Below, piece after piece: positions 53,747-64,000 of a stretch of DNA of 64,000 bases; positions within the stretch are counted from its first letter, which is position 1, and each line of letters starts with the position of its first letter. A program made the translations under genes and the position numbers. Source of the stretch: Ectocarpus siliculosus (lineage: Eukaryota; Sar; Phaeophyceae; Ectocarpales; Ectocarpaceae); assembly GCA_000310025.1 (NCBI GenBank), contig FN649727.1, positions 5,425,593-5,489,592 on the forward strand. Reading direction: 5' to 3'. The notes under the pieces are model-generated. The model was not told where the DNA came from. It saw nothing but the letters and a program-made list of their open reading frames with translations, and searched no databases.

Positions 53747-54258
53747 GTTTCCGTTCAAAATATATCTACTACAAATGCAAACAAGGCCGTGTCTCCACAG
53801 CTTGATCTTCTCCTAGCTGCAGCGCGTGGTGGGAAAGGAAGCAGAACACAGCAGAACAGAGCAAGAGAGGTGGGTGAAGCGTCGCCTGCGGCAGCACACC
53901 GTGTGATCTGGAGGCTCCGCGGAATATCTTGGACGACGAGCCCTCCCCCTCGTCAGAGTTTTGAAATTTGGCACAACCACGCAGCCATCATCTGAGAGCT
54001 GTGGCAGTGTTGGTGTTGAGTGCAGAAGAAGCAGGGTCTGTGCGTGTTCTGGTGCGGGAAGCGAACGGAGGGAAACAAGGGATCGAGTGAAACCTAACGG
54101 TGAAAACACGTCGCAGGCATACAGTGTAAACACCCGCTGTCGGCGCGGCTTCAGGTGGACGCGGGTCGGTGGACGACGCGACAAATCTGGGGACCACCAA
54201 CACCCAAGGAGGGCACGTGTAATAACACATAAGAGAGAGGGAGCAGGACACACACGTG
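53747..54258. promoter_or_regulatory. Divergent promoter between plastid-protein and AP-endonuclease genes
   Basis: 512 bp separate the start codon of the leftward plastid-protein gene (53746) and that of the rightward AP endonuclease (54259). No frame in between looks coding. Both core promoters and 5' UTRs should be here; I could not assign specific elements. Confidence 0.5.
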
Positions 54259-57200
54259 ATGAGCGCGTCTCAGGAAGAGTCACAGGGGATGACCACCGCT
54301 GCGGAGGAGAGCCAAGACACCCCTGGGGACTCCTTCGATGATACGCAAGAGTTGAAGGAGCAGGAGGAGGAGGAGGAGGGCGGCGGCAAGAAGAAGAAAG
54401 GCAAGAAGAAGAAGGCGGAGTTGCCGATCTTCACCAAGAGGGATCCTATCGATCGTGTCCCCTTCCCATCCACGGGGACGACCTTCACCGTGCTGTCCTG
54501 GAACGTGAATGGCGTCCGAGCGACCGCCAAGAAAGGCCTGGAGCCGCTGAGGCGTATGGTGGAGAAAGAGATGCCCGATATCGTCTGTTTGCAGGTTTGG
54601 AGAGTGTAATTTTTCAGGCGATTTTCTGCGAGAGTGCGGCACGGTCGGCCGCGCATGACATGTTTCCGCACGCTCTCGGGATTGCTCCACTTTCAATTTG
54701 GTTTGATGTAAGGTGGGTGTCTCTCTCTCTGTGGGAAGTGATGATGTGAACCCATTCCAAAAGGTACTTTCCAGCATTCCATGGCTTGGCGTGAATACGA
54801 TTCCCGTCGTGGAGAAAATGGGCGTCGAAAGTCGTCACAGCAGCAGTTGGGGGGGGGGGGGGGGGGGGGGGNNNNNNNNNNNNNNNNNNNNNNNNNNNNN
54901 NNNNNNNNNNNNNNNNNNNNNNNNNNNNNNNNNNNNNNNNNNNNNNNNNNNNNNNNNNNNNNNNNNNNNNNCTTTTTTTGTGGGAAGTGAGGATGGGACC
55001 CCTTTCCAAAAGGTCTTTTCCCCCTTTCCAGGGCTGGGGGGAAATGGGTTTTCCTTGGGGGAAAAAAGGGGGTCCAAATGTGCTTCAACGTCCTTTTGGG
55101 GGGGGTGGGGGGGGGGGGGTGATGTTATTAGCCATCATGTGCATATCCATACGCAGTTCACACATTTTGGAGGGCCCCAAACCTACCGTAACTAGGGCAG
55201 AGTGCGTAACACATATGTACGGGGGCCGGACTACAGTAGAATCCCCAAGCCATCCCTACTGAAAGGGATTCAACAACTTTTCGAGTGTCGTCAAGTGCAG
55301 ACCTTGCCTGCTGACCGAATGTCCCAAACCATCGCGAACAACATCAATCAGGAGACCAAGATCCAGGAAAAGGACGTCGAAGCATTGAGGGCACAAGATA
55401 TTCTCCCCGGCTACGCTTCGGAGTGGAGCTGCTCCCGGACGAAGTTGGGCTACTCGGGCACCGCGGTTTTCTTCACCAAGCAGTCCGACCCATGGAAGGG
55501 GGACGGGGGTGGAATAGACGCAACGGGCAACGGGTTACCATCCGATGAGCCGGTGAATCTTAATCCTCTGCCCAACCTCTCGCACAAACTGCCTCACGCG
55601 TCCCTTGCCGGGGTGGCGCGCTGCCGTTCCTGCCAATACCTATCTACTTCACTTTCACAACCGCACACGAGCCCCTTGTTAGCGGTACCCTGCGTTGTTC
55701 TTTCTGCCCGTATCCGTTAACCCTCTTTGATCTTCTGTAGTGGCTTTGGTGTGTGTCAAGCCAACGGAATCTGATAATCGTTGCCGCTGACCTTCGCTCT
55801 AGTGGCCGGCCTGCTACACGTCTTGCTGTGCCGGGCATTGAACGGATTCGCTCATTTTGTTTGTTCACCTCGGCGCAGGCGAGGAAGAAGCTCAAGCAAG
55901 GAAAAATTTCCACGTTCTTCTCCCCGAAGCCTAGCAAGAAGTCGGCGAAGGGGTCAGCGCCGGAAAGTGAGACACCGACACGCGCCCCTGCGGCAGAACC
56001 GGCAACATCCGCGGCAGCATCGACGAATTCCGCGGATTCTTTGCCCGGGGGCCGCAGCGGATTCAAGGTGCTGTCGGTTCGGTTCGGCATCGGGGGTGAC
56101 TCGAAGCACAACAACGAGGGCCGGTCGATCACCGTCGAGTACGAGAAGGTGCAAGAGAGAGGAAACGAGAAGAGAGTTTGGCGGTGAAGGAAGGGATAAG
56201 GGGCGGAAGGCTTTGGAACACGCCTTGGACCGCCGGCTTCAGCGCAGCGGTAGATTCTCGCCAGAGAGTGGACCGGCAGGCCTGAAGGGGGTGTGTGTGT
56301 TCATGTTGCTTGTGTGTCTTTGCTTGGATTAGTCGGCTGCTGCGTTGGTGTGCAATGATGAAGGATGCGCGGTTTGTGGGAGGACGGGTGGGAACGGTGC
56401 ACCGCTGGTTTCAACGCCAGTATTTCTGTTGAGTTGCTGATCGGCCGGCGATCGGTTACGGCATGGGTGATTTTTGAGCTGAGAATAAGTTGTTACCGAT
56501 CACATAACGCAATGTGTGTGGCACCCTCTTACGGCCTGACTCCAACCACGGCCAGCACCTGCACTCTTCCTCACTCCCCACCTCCCGTTCGTTCCTTGCA
56601 TGCCGATTGAACGACATGCGACGCCACACGCGGCGCGCACGAACAGTTCTTCGTGGTGACTGTGTACGTGCCCAACTCGGGAGAAAAGCTGGTGCGCCTT
56701 GATTACCGCACCAAGGAGTGGGACGTGGCTCTGAAGGCCTACGTGGAATCTCTGGAGGCGCAAGGGAAGCCGGTAGTGCTCAACGGTGACCTCAACGTCG
56801 CCCATTTGTGAGTATGCTCCCTTCATGCGGCCTCTGTTGCTTTTGCTGTGGTGGCGTAGGTCTTGTGTCGGTGTTTATGGTGTTGACATAGGTTCCTCGT
56901 CTGCTGTCGTTTTGGCGGCTGTTGATGGAATTGGCGACAAACAACCACGTGTGGGAGTAAACCTTCAGCGAGCGGGTGCTTCCGCCCGCACAACAAAGCG
57001 CACGGATCAATGACCCCTCTACTGTTTTGCGAGGTATCCTCTCGGTCGGCTATTCCTACAATGCACCTTAGTATCTCCTTCAACATAGCGATGCTCGTCC
57101 CCCTCCCCGCCATTGGCGCGCAGAGACCTCGACATCTACAACAGAGGCGCGAAGCACTTGCCGAAAAACGCCGCCACGACCAAGGAGGAGCGGGATTCGT

Positions 57201-57976
57201 TCGACTCGTGGGTGAACGGGGGAAAGGTTTCGGACGCGTTCCGACGGTTACACCCGGACGCCGAAGGGGCGTACACCTACTGGAGCGTTCGAACCGGCGC
57301 GGTGAGTCGCGCGCGCACTACTTTGCGGCCGCGGTTGCCGTTGCTGGTGATGGTGATGGTGGTTCGTGTGCATGTTGTTCAATTTTGTTGTTGCCGTCTG
57401 AAGGGCCACTTCGTGGTTCTTTGTATAGTTCGTTCCAGGAGTAGTTGTTGATGCTTCAAGAATCTCTCGCATTACTGCTGTTCACACATGGTGCGTACAT
57501 TTACCTTGATGGCGACGGGCGCGTCTTGTTTGTTGCGAGGGATGTGCCTTTCAACGCCCCCGACACGAAGAAGTCACAAATCGCAGTCTCGTCCGCCCGC
57601 CTTGACTTGGTCAAGCCGGTACGACTCTCTCGTATACCCCGCGAAACGGTCCCTACCCACCCACAGTCCGTGCCTTGATTGTGTTGCACACTAAATAATT
57701 GGCCTTTTCGTTCTCGTCTCCTCTTTTTTTCAGCGACCCGTCAATAGGGGGCTCCGACTGGACTACTTCGTGTGCTCTAATGCCGTTTTCGAGGATGGGG
57801 CGGCCGGGGGGGGGCAGGCGAAAGCGACGGCAAGGCGGGCGAAAGGCAGCGCGCCCAAGGGGAAGGGGGCGACGGGCGCGAAGGGGATGGTGGTGCACGA
57901 CTGCTTCATGCTGGACGAGGCGACCGTGGGCGTAAGCGACCACTGCCCCATCGGAATCACGCTTCGCTCGACGTGA
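54259..57976 (+). CDS. AP endonuclease, APE1/ExoIII (EEP) family, with an internal PIP-box insertion (6 exons, 462 aa)
   Basis: Exons 54259-54594, 55352-55552, 55879-56148, 56647-56807, 57124-57301, 57734-57976; phases 0,0,0,2,0. The enzyme cuts DNA 5' to abasic sites in base-excision repair. Catalytic set, with human APE1 equivalents: N82 in SWNVNG (N68), E113 in LQETK (E96), Y276 in YVPNSG (Y171), D317/N319 in NGDLNVAH (D210/N212), D392 in LRLDYF (D283), D451/H452 in SDHCPI (D308/H309). All are present, so activity is expected. The N-terminus is acidic, then has a Lys cluster (residues 44-52), a likely nuclear signal. Between FFTKQ and VLSVRFGIG, where relatives have a few residues, about 90 are inserted. 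They include QGKISTFF (Q186-F193), a match to the PCNA-binding PIP consensus. A second, basic loop lies before the last catalytic pair. The start follows from the first ATG in the open frame. Confidence 0.92.
54842..55115. other. Assembly gap (100 N at 54872-54971) in AP-endonuclease intron 1 with near-duplicate flanks
   Basis: The left flank ends in a G run of about 23 bases before the Ns. The sequence right of the gap (from about 54976) repeats the left flank (from about 54730) in the same order: gggaagtga...ccaaaaggt...ttcca...ctggg. The right copy has many substitutions towards G and homopolymer stretches, and it also ends in a G run near 55110. This looks like one locus represented twice, the second time from poor read tails. 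Confidence 0.7.
55897..55920 (+). other. PIP-box motif QGKISTFF inside AP endonuclease
   Basis: Eight codons at the start of exon 3 match QxxIxxFF, flanked by basic residues (KKLK before, SPKPSKK after), as in strong PCNA ligands. The motif lies in a predicted disordered insertion of the nuclease core and not at a terminus. Confidence 0.75.
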
Positions 57977-60418
57977 AGACACCATAAATGACGCAGTGTC
58001 TACTGTGCGTGTATGAGTCGCGCTCCGTCCAAAATTCGTGCAACATCTGGTAGAGTGGAGGCGAGCACAACGGATCGGACCGTCCAGCAACGCGATTTGG
58101 TAGCGCTGCCGGTCGTTCAGAGGAGAAGAGGAGCAGAGATGCTGCACCTGTTCGTCGTTGGGTATCGAAACGCTACAGTAGGGAGTCCGTGGTTGGCTGT
58201 CTAACCTCTGTGTGTTGAAATAAGCTACGCCGCCGGGTGCAGTTGATGTCCTCATTGAACGACGCCTCAGCAGTTGGATGAAAGGCTGCCTGTACGCAGA
58301 GTTACTGCTACAATCTATGCCGGCGTGGATAGACGAGGGAGGAGATATACGAACACTCCGCCAAGGCTGCGTTTGTGGAGGACCCATGGACTAAAACGCA
58401 TTCCAGCGGTTTGGTACCGCGAATATCGACATTATTTGCTGGTCGAGTCCCTAGCGCAGGCGATGCTTTCTACCGACACAACGCAGTCATAGAGCCGACG
58501 ATGGAACAGGACGGGGAGAACTAAACACGAGGATACTGATAACGATGTAGATTGAGGCCCACTAAAATCACCATCGTTGATCCGTTGATCCGCCTACCTG
58601 TAGTCCATGGGACTGCTTGAACTTGTGTTGATTTTTCATCGAAGTCGCCTTTAGGCTGAGATATCGAATTCCTGACTTTTGGAGTCTCATGAAATTTCAC
58701 GCGAATCGTTGCACGAGTCCAGAGGCTACGAAACGCTCTCGACATGTATATACGCAGCAGCACCAGCCTCGCGAGCAAGTCGAATTGGAAAAAAATGACT
58801 CTTCGTTTCGGAGATAGACGTGTGTACTCGCTTGGAATTCTCGGTTACGCGTCGTGTCACGGGTTGCTATCGGTCTCTCTCATGAGTCCGCGCTTTCGCG
58901 TTGCGCGCGGCCTTTTCGCTACGGGCGAAAAGACCTTGGTTTGCGTGTCATGGATAAACGTACACGCACCGCGAACAGTTGAAGTCGGGTCGAAAAAAAA
59001 AAAAACTGGAGTGCACCACGGGGGCACCGATCTGTTGCGTACGGGCCGACTTCATTGCGGCGGGCCGACTTCATTGCAGCGGGCCGTCGGGCAACAGTCC
59101 GATCCCTACAATCGACCATTGGATATTTGCACCATTCTCAACGACTCCAATCGTATCTGCTCTTCTTGTGTTGCAACTTTGTCACCGCACGTAAAAAACT
59201 CGACAGAATCGACATTAAGCCTTTCGGGTTTCAGTTTCTGTTGCGAAAAAACAAGTGGTCACAAAATATTTTGAAGACACTTTCTTTGGGACAACGTATT
59301 TATTGGTACCACAACTCGCAGCGGGCGAACAGACGAGGCGAGGCCAGGGCTGACCCCAGGCAAAAATAGACTGCGGTATTACACGGCTCAAACAACCACA
59401 AAGGCGCACAGTCCTACTTAAAATACATATATCGCAAATCCTTCTATAATACCACGAGCTTGCTAGTGTCGAGGTGGTGGTGCTCGAAGAGGGTCTTGTG
59501 TCACACCCTACCCCGCACCCCCAACCTGCAAGAACGAAGGGAAAATACATGAGCAAAAGGGAACGAACTCGGAAGGACAGAAGGATTGCAGAACACCGAG
59601 TGGACCCCGTCCCCCCCGAGTTCAGCATACAGAACGACTTGCCCTGCGCTATTTAACATCCACAAAACAAGTACAGCATATGCACAGAATACCGCGAAAG
59701 AGCACCAAATCTTTGAGCCACGAATTGGCAAAGGCAACACAAGTCAGTGCTGGGGGAAAAACACCACAATAGCTACAGGTTTCATCACGATAGAACGCAA
59801 CAGGTTGAAGGACATCGCTCCATCACGTTGTCGTCGTCGTCCACCCTTCGTATTTAGTCCACGGTGCGCTCCGCCATGCCGTAAAGTACCTCGTATCCCG
59901 GGTCTATGCCTGCCCCATGAAGCCCTTCCCCGCAAGACATGATGAAAGTTGTACCAGATGTTCAAGAGGAGAGAAATTTTGCTAAGGCTGGGATGGGCTC
60001 TTCGCGCTCTCGCAAGAGCTATGCAGCCAACTTCTCTCCGTCGTCCCATCCTGACACACACCGGTCACATGAACCCCACCTTCTCTGAGACTTGCACTTG
60101 CTGTGCCTCAGTTTGGCTCAGGGTGCTATCGTATCCCGAAACAGCGAAACAGCGATCAAGGTGATCGAGGTGCTCGGCATTCAACATTTATCCATCCACT
60201 TCACGAACAGCTCCAACTACTGCTGTGCCGAGCAATCTTACTCTTTATTCATCAATACATCCCTCTCCCCCTACCAGTATGTTGAAACTCCGTGCGCTCC
60301 AGCCTTTGTGCACGCCACACCACCAAGCACCACGGCTATCACTTTTGACCCTCGTATACACGCCCGCCTCTCGCCTGCGTGTCTTTCTCCTCACCGTGAC
60401 CCGTCCCTCAACTCCTCC
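57977..60418. other. Convergent intergenic region
   Basis: This lies between the 3' ends of the AP endonuclease (plus) and UXS (minus) genes. No frame on either strand shows a known domain or exon chain. It contains a 19-bp tandem duplication (59042-59060 and 59061-59079, unit cgggccgacttcattgc plus two bases). It probably contains both 3' UTRs. Confidence 0.55.
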
Positions 60419-61939
60419 CTAGGGTGATCGGAGTTGCCTCGGAGGGTCGGGATCGGCGAAGTTCCTCGGTTTGGAGGCGTCCGGACCCGTGGGGATGATC
60501 TCCCCCGTCTTTTTCAGTTCCCCGCGGAAGTATTTTATTGTCTCGACGAGACCCTGCCGACGGTGGGTGCCAATCGGGTAGGTGAATTTAGATGGCCAAC
60601 CATGGAGACGGGGGGGGGTAGCGGGGCCAAAAGCGACAAGTGCCCCATTTTGTAGTCTGGTCTGTGTGGGGACAACCGCCAGATATTTACCCAAGTTGTG
60701 TGTATTTCATACCTGGTAAGTATACAAGCGTACATGTAGTTGGGCGTCAATGCCTCGTCACGAGATTGCCCCCGCCTCACACCCCCGTCACACGCTGCGG
60801 CCACGCGTGATGGCGGGTACCCCCAACACGGTTTCGAGGTTGTCATGAGCCGGTGGGTACTGACCCCGACCGAAGCACACTCAAGACACAACGAGGCACG
60901 TAGCTTTGGTGATGGCAGTGGCCTGTCGGCGAATACAAAATCAGGGCCGACACGGCGACAGTTTCGAAAACGGACTTACGTCTTTCACGGCCACGGTCGG
61001 CTCCCATCCCAGCTCCTTCTTGGCAAGAGTTATGTCGGGCTTTCTCTTGTTGGGGTCATCCTTCGTCCCGTCCATGAAGATGATCTTGCTCGTGCTCTCC
61101 GTCGACGACTTGATCAACTGCAGGAGACCCGGATGGGGAGGGCGTTTCAACCGATTCTTGTCGGGGTTCAGAGTTCGGGGTGGTGGTGATAAACTCATGA
61201 GAACGGGATGCAAGCTACTACCGAAGACGTCAAAGCTTGTTGCCTCGGTGCAGTTCTAGGAAAGCGGCACGTGGTTTTCAGGCCACCTGATCTGGACGCT
61301 TGTACGGGGCGTATATTCAACTACATTGCATGCTCTGTTTGGGGGAAGCCGACGATAGTGCTGCTGTGCTCGTGTGCGTATGTTTGTTTTCGTCTTATCT
61401 ACTCTGGGTGCCAGTCTACGCCTTTCGGCATATGATGTTTGACGCACCAGCCGAGGTCACAAATCACAAAGGTGAACAATGTTCTTTTCCCGCCGTTTTC
61501 TCCCGTGCCGTGCTTGCCTGCAACCCTTTACGCAGCGTTCAGCACTGTACTTCCCTCAGTTCTGTTTACTCGCGACTATGCGTTCTCGCCTGAATTGCGA
61601 TTGTTGTCACTCCTGAGAGATTTGAACCCGCAACCTAGAGACCCGTGGACACCACGACAGTAATGATAATGCGATCAGAGTAGGGACCTGAGCGGGAACC
61701 AGACAAGCTCCGCTTATGGTCAGACAATTTTTTCAGTAAAACGATGCATAACAAAAACACAATACACACTGCCACCACCATCCAACAGCAGAAAATTCCA
61801 ACCTCAGCGAAATCCTTGACGGTGTATTCATCCGGGTTCCCGATGTTCACCGGCCCAGAGTAATTATTGTTCATGAGCGCGATCAGGCCCCGCACGAGGT
61901 CATCGACGTACTGGAACGATCGGGTCTGCGAGCCGTCAC
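60419..61939 (-). CDS. UDP-glucuronate decarboxylase (UDP-xylose synthase), C-terminal exons only
   Basis: Exons in reading order: 61939-61803, 61117-60980, 60553-60419; phases agree and the frame ends in TAG. The enzyme is an NAD-dependent short-chain dehydrogenase/epimerase converting UDP-glucuronate to UDP-xylose for cell-wall and sulfated-polysaccharide synthesis. The sequence shows the family's C-terminal signatures: GDGSQTRSFQYVDDLVRGL, then NIGNPDEYTVKDFAE, then DDPNKRKPDITLAKKELGWE and GLVETIKYFRGEL. A roughly 30-residue Pro-rich tail follows, longer than in most relatives. The first exon here begins with two bases of a split Gly codon, so earlier exons (Rossmann GxxGxxG and YxxxK) lie beyond the right edge at 64000. 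None is visible between 61940 and 64000, which implies a long intron holding the LINE. Confidence 0.88.
61610..61650 (-). repeat. tRNA-like B-box, possible SINE fragment
   Basis: On the minus strand, ggttgcgggttcaaatctc matches the T-arm/B-box of tRNAs (GGTTCAANNC). No full cloverleaf could be drawn, so it is not called as a tRNA gene. It sits in an intron of the UXS gene and may be part of a tRNA-derived SINE. Confidence 0.35.
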
Positions 61940-62021
61940 CTGCATCGAAATCGACAAACGAACGCGAGGGCGGAACACGAGGAAAACGGGCGTGGGCGTG
62001 GGCGTGGCGGGAGGCGGGGGC

Positions 62022-62127
62022 GTACTCTTTCTGTTTTGCATGCCCTAGCGGTTAGACCATGTCGCGGGGGCGGGGGGGGGGGGCGTACTCTTATGCTTTG
62101 CATGCCTTAGCGGTTAGACCATTGACC
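62022..62127 (-). repeat. Tandem repeat unit at the 3' end of the LINE
   Basis: Two copies of a unit reading gcgtactctt...gcatgcc(c/t)tagcggttagacca on the plus strand (about 62025-62062 and 62088-62126), separated by a G-rich tract. One copy overlaps the end of the LINE reading frame. The word tagcggttaga resembles a tRNA A-box. It may be the LINE tail or an adjacent tRNA-derived repeat. Confidence 0.5.
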
Positions 62128-63650
62128 ACGCGTCCTCGAGAGGACGGAGCATTGTTCCCACAGGACCGATCACCGATGGCCAATCGTTCCTTCCTACTTT
62201 GCCAAAGGTGGCTCAAAAATGTCTTCCCTAGTTTGTCTATCCTACCGATGTCACTTCCCGCCTTTTCAAACCACTTTCTACTCCCCAGTACCGCTACCGT
62301 CCTCTCCTCTCTATTCCATGCCTCAAACATCTCCCTGTACGTCCCTTGTATTCTTCCCAGCTCAGTCATGTACACTTCCCTCTCCTTTTCGTACCACGGA
62401 CATTCCGCGACTACATGAACACTGTCTTCGCATTCGAAGCCGCAATCGCATTTGAACTTGTCGTCTTCGTCGTCTACCGTCCTATGTCTTCGTCGACGTT
62501 CGCGAAGGCCTATGTCCCCGGTCCTGAATTTGACCTTGAGCTTTGTCCCTGCATCCATTGGTCCATGTAGGTAATCCTTGAACCCTATTCCTTCTTTCAA
62601 CATTCCGTACACTTCTAGACCCTCCTTATCCTTGGATTCTTTCCTTAGATTCTGTTCTTCTCTGTCGGCAAAAGCAACAGATATCTTCTTCTTGAACCCC
62701 TGTAGACCCTCCGTTTCCAGCGTTTCATCTTCGTCGATGTCCAATCCCTTCCATACGTCCTCTACAACCTTGACCCATTCCGTGGGTTGTCTACCCCTCT
62801 TTTTGTTTGCCCACTTCGCCTCCCATACTATTCTCGGCAACCTCTCCTCTCCCATCCCGCACATGCGATACTGCCATGTCAGCTTCCTTACGTCTCTTCG
62901 ATACTGCCATGTCAGCTTCCTTACGTCTCTTCCCGACCGTAGGGATTGGATCCCCAATTCTGCCCTGACTGCTGCATTACTTGTGCGCTTGGAGCATCCT
63001 AGGATGATTTTCGCTGCTTTCATCTGCGCCGCCTCGAGTTCTTTCACTACCTTCTTATTTCCTTCCCATACTTCTCCGGCGTACTCTAGCGGCGGTACGA
63101 TTACGCTCTTCAAAACCGTCAGTTTGATGCGTGTATCAAGGTGCCGGTTTGCGAGTATTGGGTGCAGCTTCCCTGCTCGTGCTTTGCCCTTTTCCGCTAC
63201 CTTGGACATGTGTGCATTCCACGAGCAATCTTTTGCGATCTCTACTCCGAGGTATGTGTACTGGTCCACTACTGCAATCTCCTCGATCCCCCACTTCCAT
63301 CTATGTTCTACTGGTTCCTCCCTGCCCTCGTTGCATACCATGACGGCACTCTTCGCAACGTTGGCAGACAATCTCCACTTATCAGTAAACTTCTTCACCG
63401 CGTCAATTTGCAGTTGCAGTCCCTCAGGGGTGTCCGACATACCAACAAAGTCATCCGCAAACAGCATTCCTGACACCGAAGTTTCCGTGTCCCCTACTTT
63501 TACTCCCTTCCGGACTGCCTCTACGACTTCCAACAGATCGTTGATGAACACCTGGAACAATGTTGGGGACAGCGTGCAACCTTGTGGGACCCCTTGCTCA
63601 ATGTCGAAGAATTTAGACAGTTCTCCGTCTAGCATGACCATGACGCGGGG
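62091..63650 (-). mobile_element. 5'-truncated LINE (non-LTR retrotransposon) with an open reverse-transcriptase frame
   Basis: A minus-strand frame of more than 500 codons. Reading 5' to 3' it has GVPQGCTLSPTLFQVFINDL (RT palm, motif B region), MLFADDFVGM (catalytic FADD box, a Y/F-x-DD variant), the thumb region (YLGVEIAKDCSWNAHMSKVA), and a C-terminal zinc-knuckle-like cluster CDCGFECEDSVHVVAECPWY. The N-terminal endonuclease and the first RT motifs are absent: recognisable homology begins abruptly near 63650 beside a G-rich tract. This is typical of incomplete LINE reverse transcription. The frame has no stop over its length, so the copy is fairly young. The clade (I, Jockey or R1-like) cannot be settled by eye. 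It lies in the sense orientation, apparently in a UXS intron. Confidence 0.85.
62866..62931 (-). repeat. 33-bp in-frame tandem duplication in the LINE
   Basis: Units 62866-62898 and 62899-62931 are identical. In the minus-strand reading frame they give RRDVRKLTWQY twice in tandem. The length is a multiple of three, so the frame is kept. Confidence 0.9.
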
Positions 63651-63664
63651 GCGGGGGGGGGGGG

Positions 63665-64000
63665 ATAAGAGGTCTTCGGTAGACCATAGCGCATGATCGG
63701 GGGGATTGCGGTCATGTATTCCAGCTGCTTCACGACTTAAATACATGAACCCGTTGACGATGCCAGAATCGGTCTTTGCAGCAACCACTCCACCCGTTCG
63801 TTGGGTTTCATAGCCACCGCAAGACTATATCTCTCACAAACAAAAAAATAAGATACCTGTAGATGCTCATGGAACGGCGGTGCCCCGAACGGGACAACCT
63901 GAGATTCATCGCTTTGTAGTCTAAAGACACAACCGGGCGAGCTCTCCCACCCCCCTTCTTCACTGAAGAGCGTCTCTCATGATATCCAAACTCATCCAAT
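63665..64000. other. Right-edge sequence, no gene identified
   Basis: Between the LINE's truncated 5' end and the window end I see no UXS-like exon or other recognisable coding sequence. It is presumably still UXS intron or another repeat. Confidence 0.45.

Noticed and set aside
57653-58387. 244-codon minus-strand frame
   Set aside because: It is antisense to the last AP-endonuclease exon, which carries catalytic residues. The frame has no domain of its own.
61610-61650. A functional tRNA gene
   Set aside because: Only a B-box-like word is present. No acceptor stem, anticodon arm or full cloverleaf could be folded.
62578-63696. 372-codon plus-strand frame
   Set aside because: It is the antisense shadow of the LINE reverse-transcriptase frame.

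Overview
The window looks like nuclear DNA of a photosynthetic, flagellate-bearing stramenopile, most likely a brown alga. Three things point there. Genes are cut into many short exons by introns of about 100-1400 bp. One complete gene encodes a protein with heterokont-type two-step plastid targeting (ER signal with a Phe just after the cleavage site, then a second hydrophobic signal). A very large motile-cilium gene (CFAP47 family) sits beside it. The species call is inference. Every exon below was assembled by eye from reading frame, splice sites and matching intron phase, with no transcript evidence.

Layout. 1-6498: no gene recognised; simple repeats and a perfect hairpin. 6499-11914 (minus): nine exons for a 941-residue coiled-coil protein of unknown function with Trp/aromatic alpha-helical repeats. 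11915-12144: short divergent promoter. 12145-49293 (plus): about 54 exons for a roughly 3,600-residue CFAP47-like protein, made of tandem ASH/MSP-type beta domains with a calponin-homology (CH) domain near the middle. 49294-50800: convergent intergenic stretch. 50801-53746 (minus): five exons, complete, 183-residue plastid and probably thylakoid-lumen protein that I do not recognise. 53747-54258: second divergent promoter. 54259-57976 (plus): six exons for a 462-residue APE1/ExoIII-type AP endonuclease whose catalytic core carries an inserted disordered loop with a textbook PCNA-binding (PIP) motif. 57977-60418: convergent intergenic stretch. 60419-61939 (minus, running off the right edge): last three exons of UDP-glucuronate decarboxylase (UDP-xylose synthase). 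About 62.0-63.65 kb: a 5'-truncated LINE in the same orientation, apparently inside a UXS intron.

How the genes relate. Two head-to-head pairs share short promoters: coiled-coil gene/CFAP47 (probably both flagellar or basal-body), and plastid protein/AP endonuclease (no obvious functional link). The strongest points for follow-up are the PIP box inside the AP endonuclease core, the frequent GC-AG introns (five candidates, each forced by reading frame and phase), the unrecognised plastid protein, and an assembly gap at 54872-54971 whose two flanks look like the same sequence, one side badly read. I found no single novel multi-gene system.
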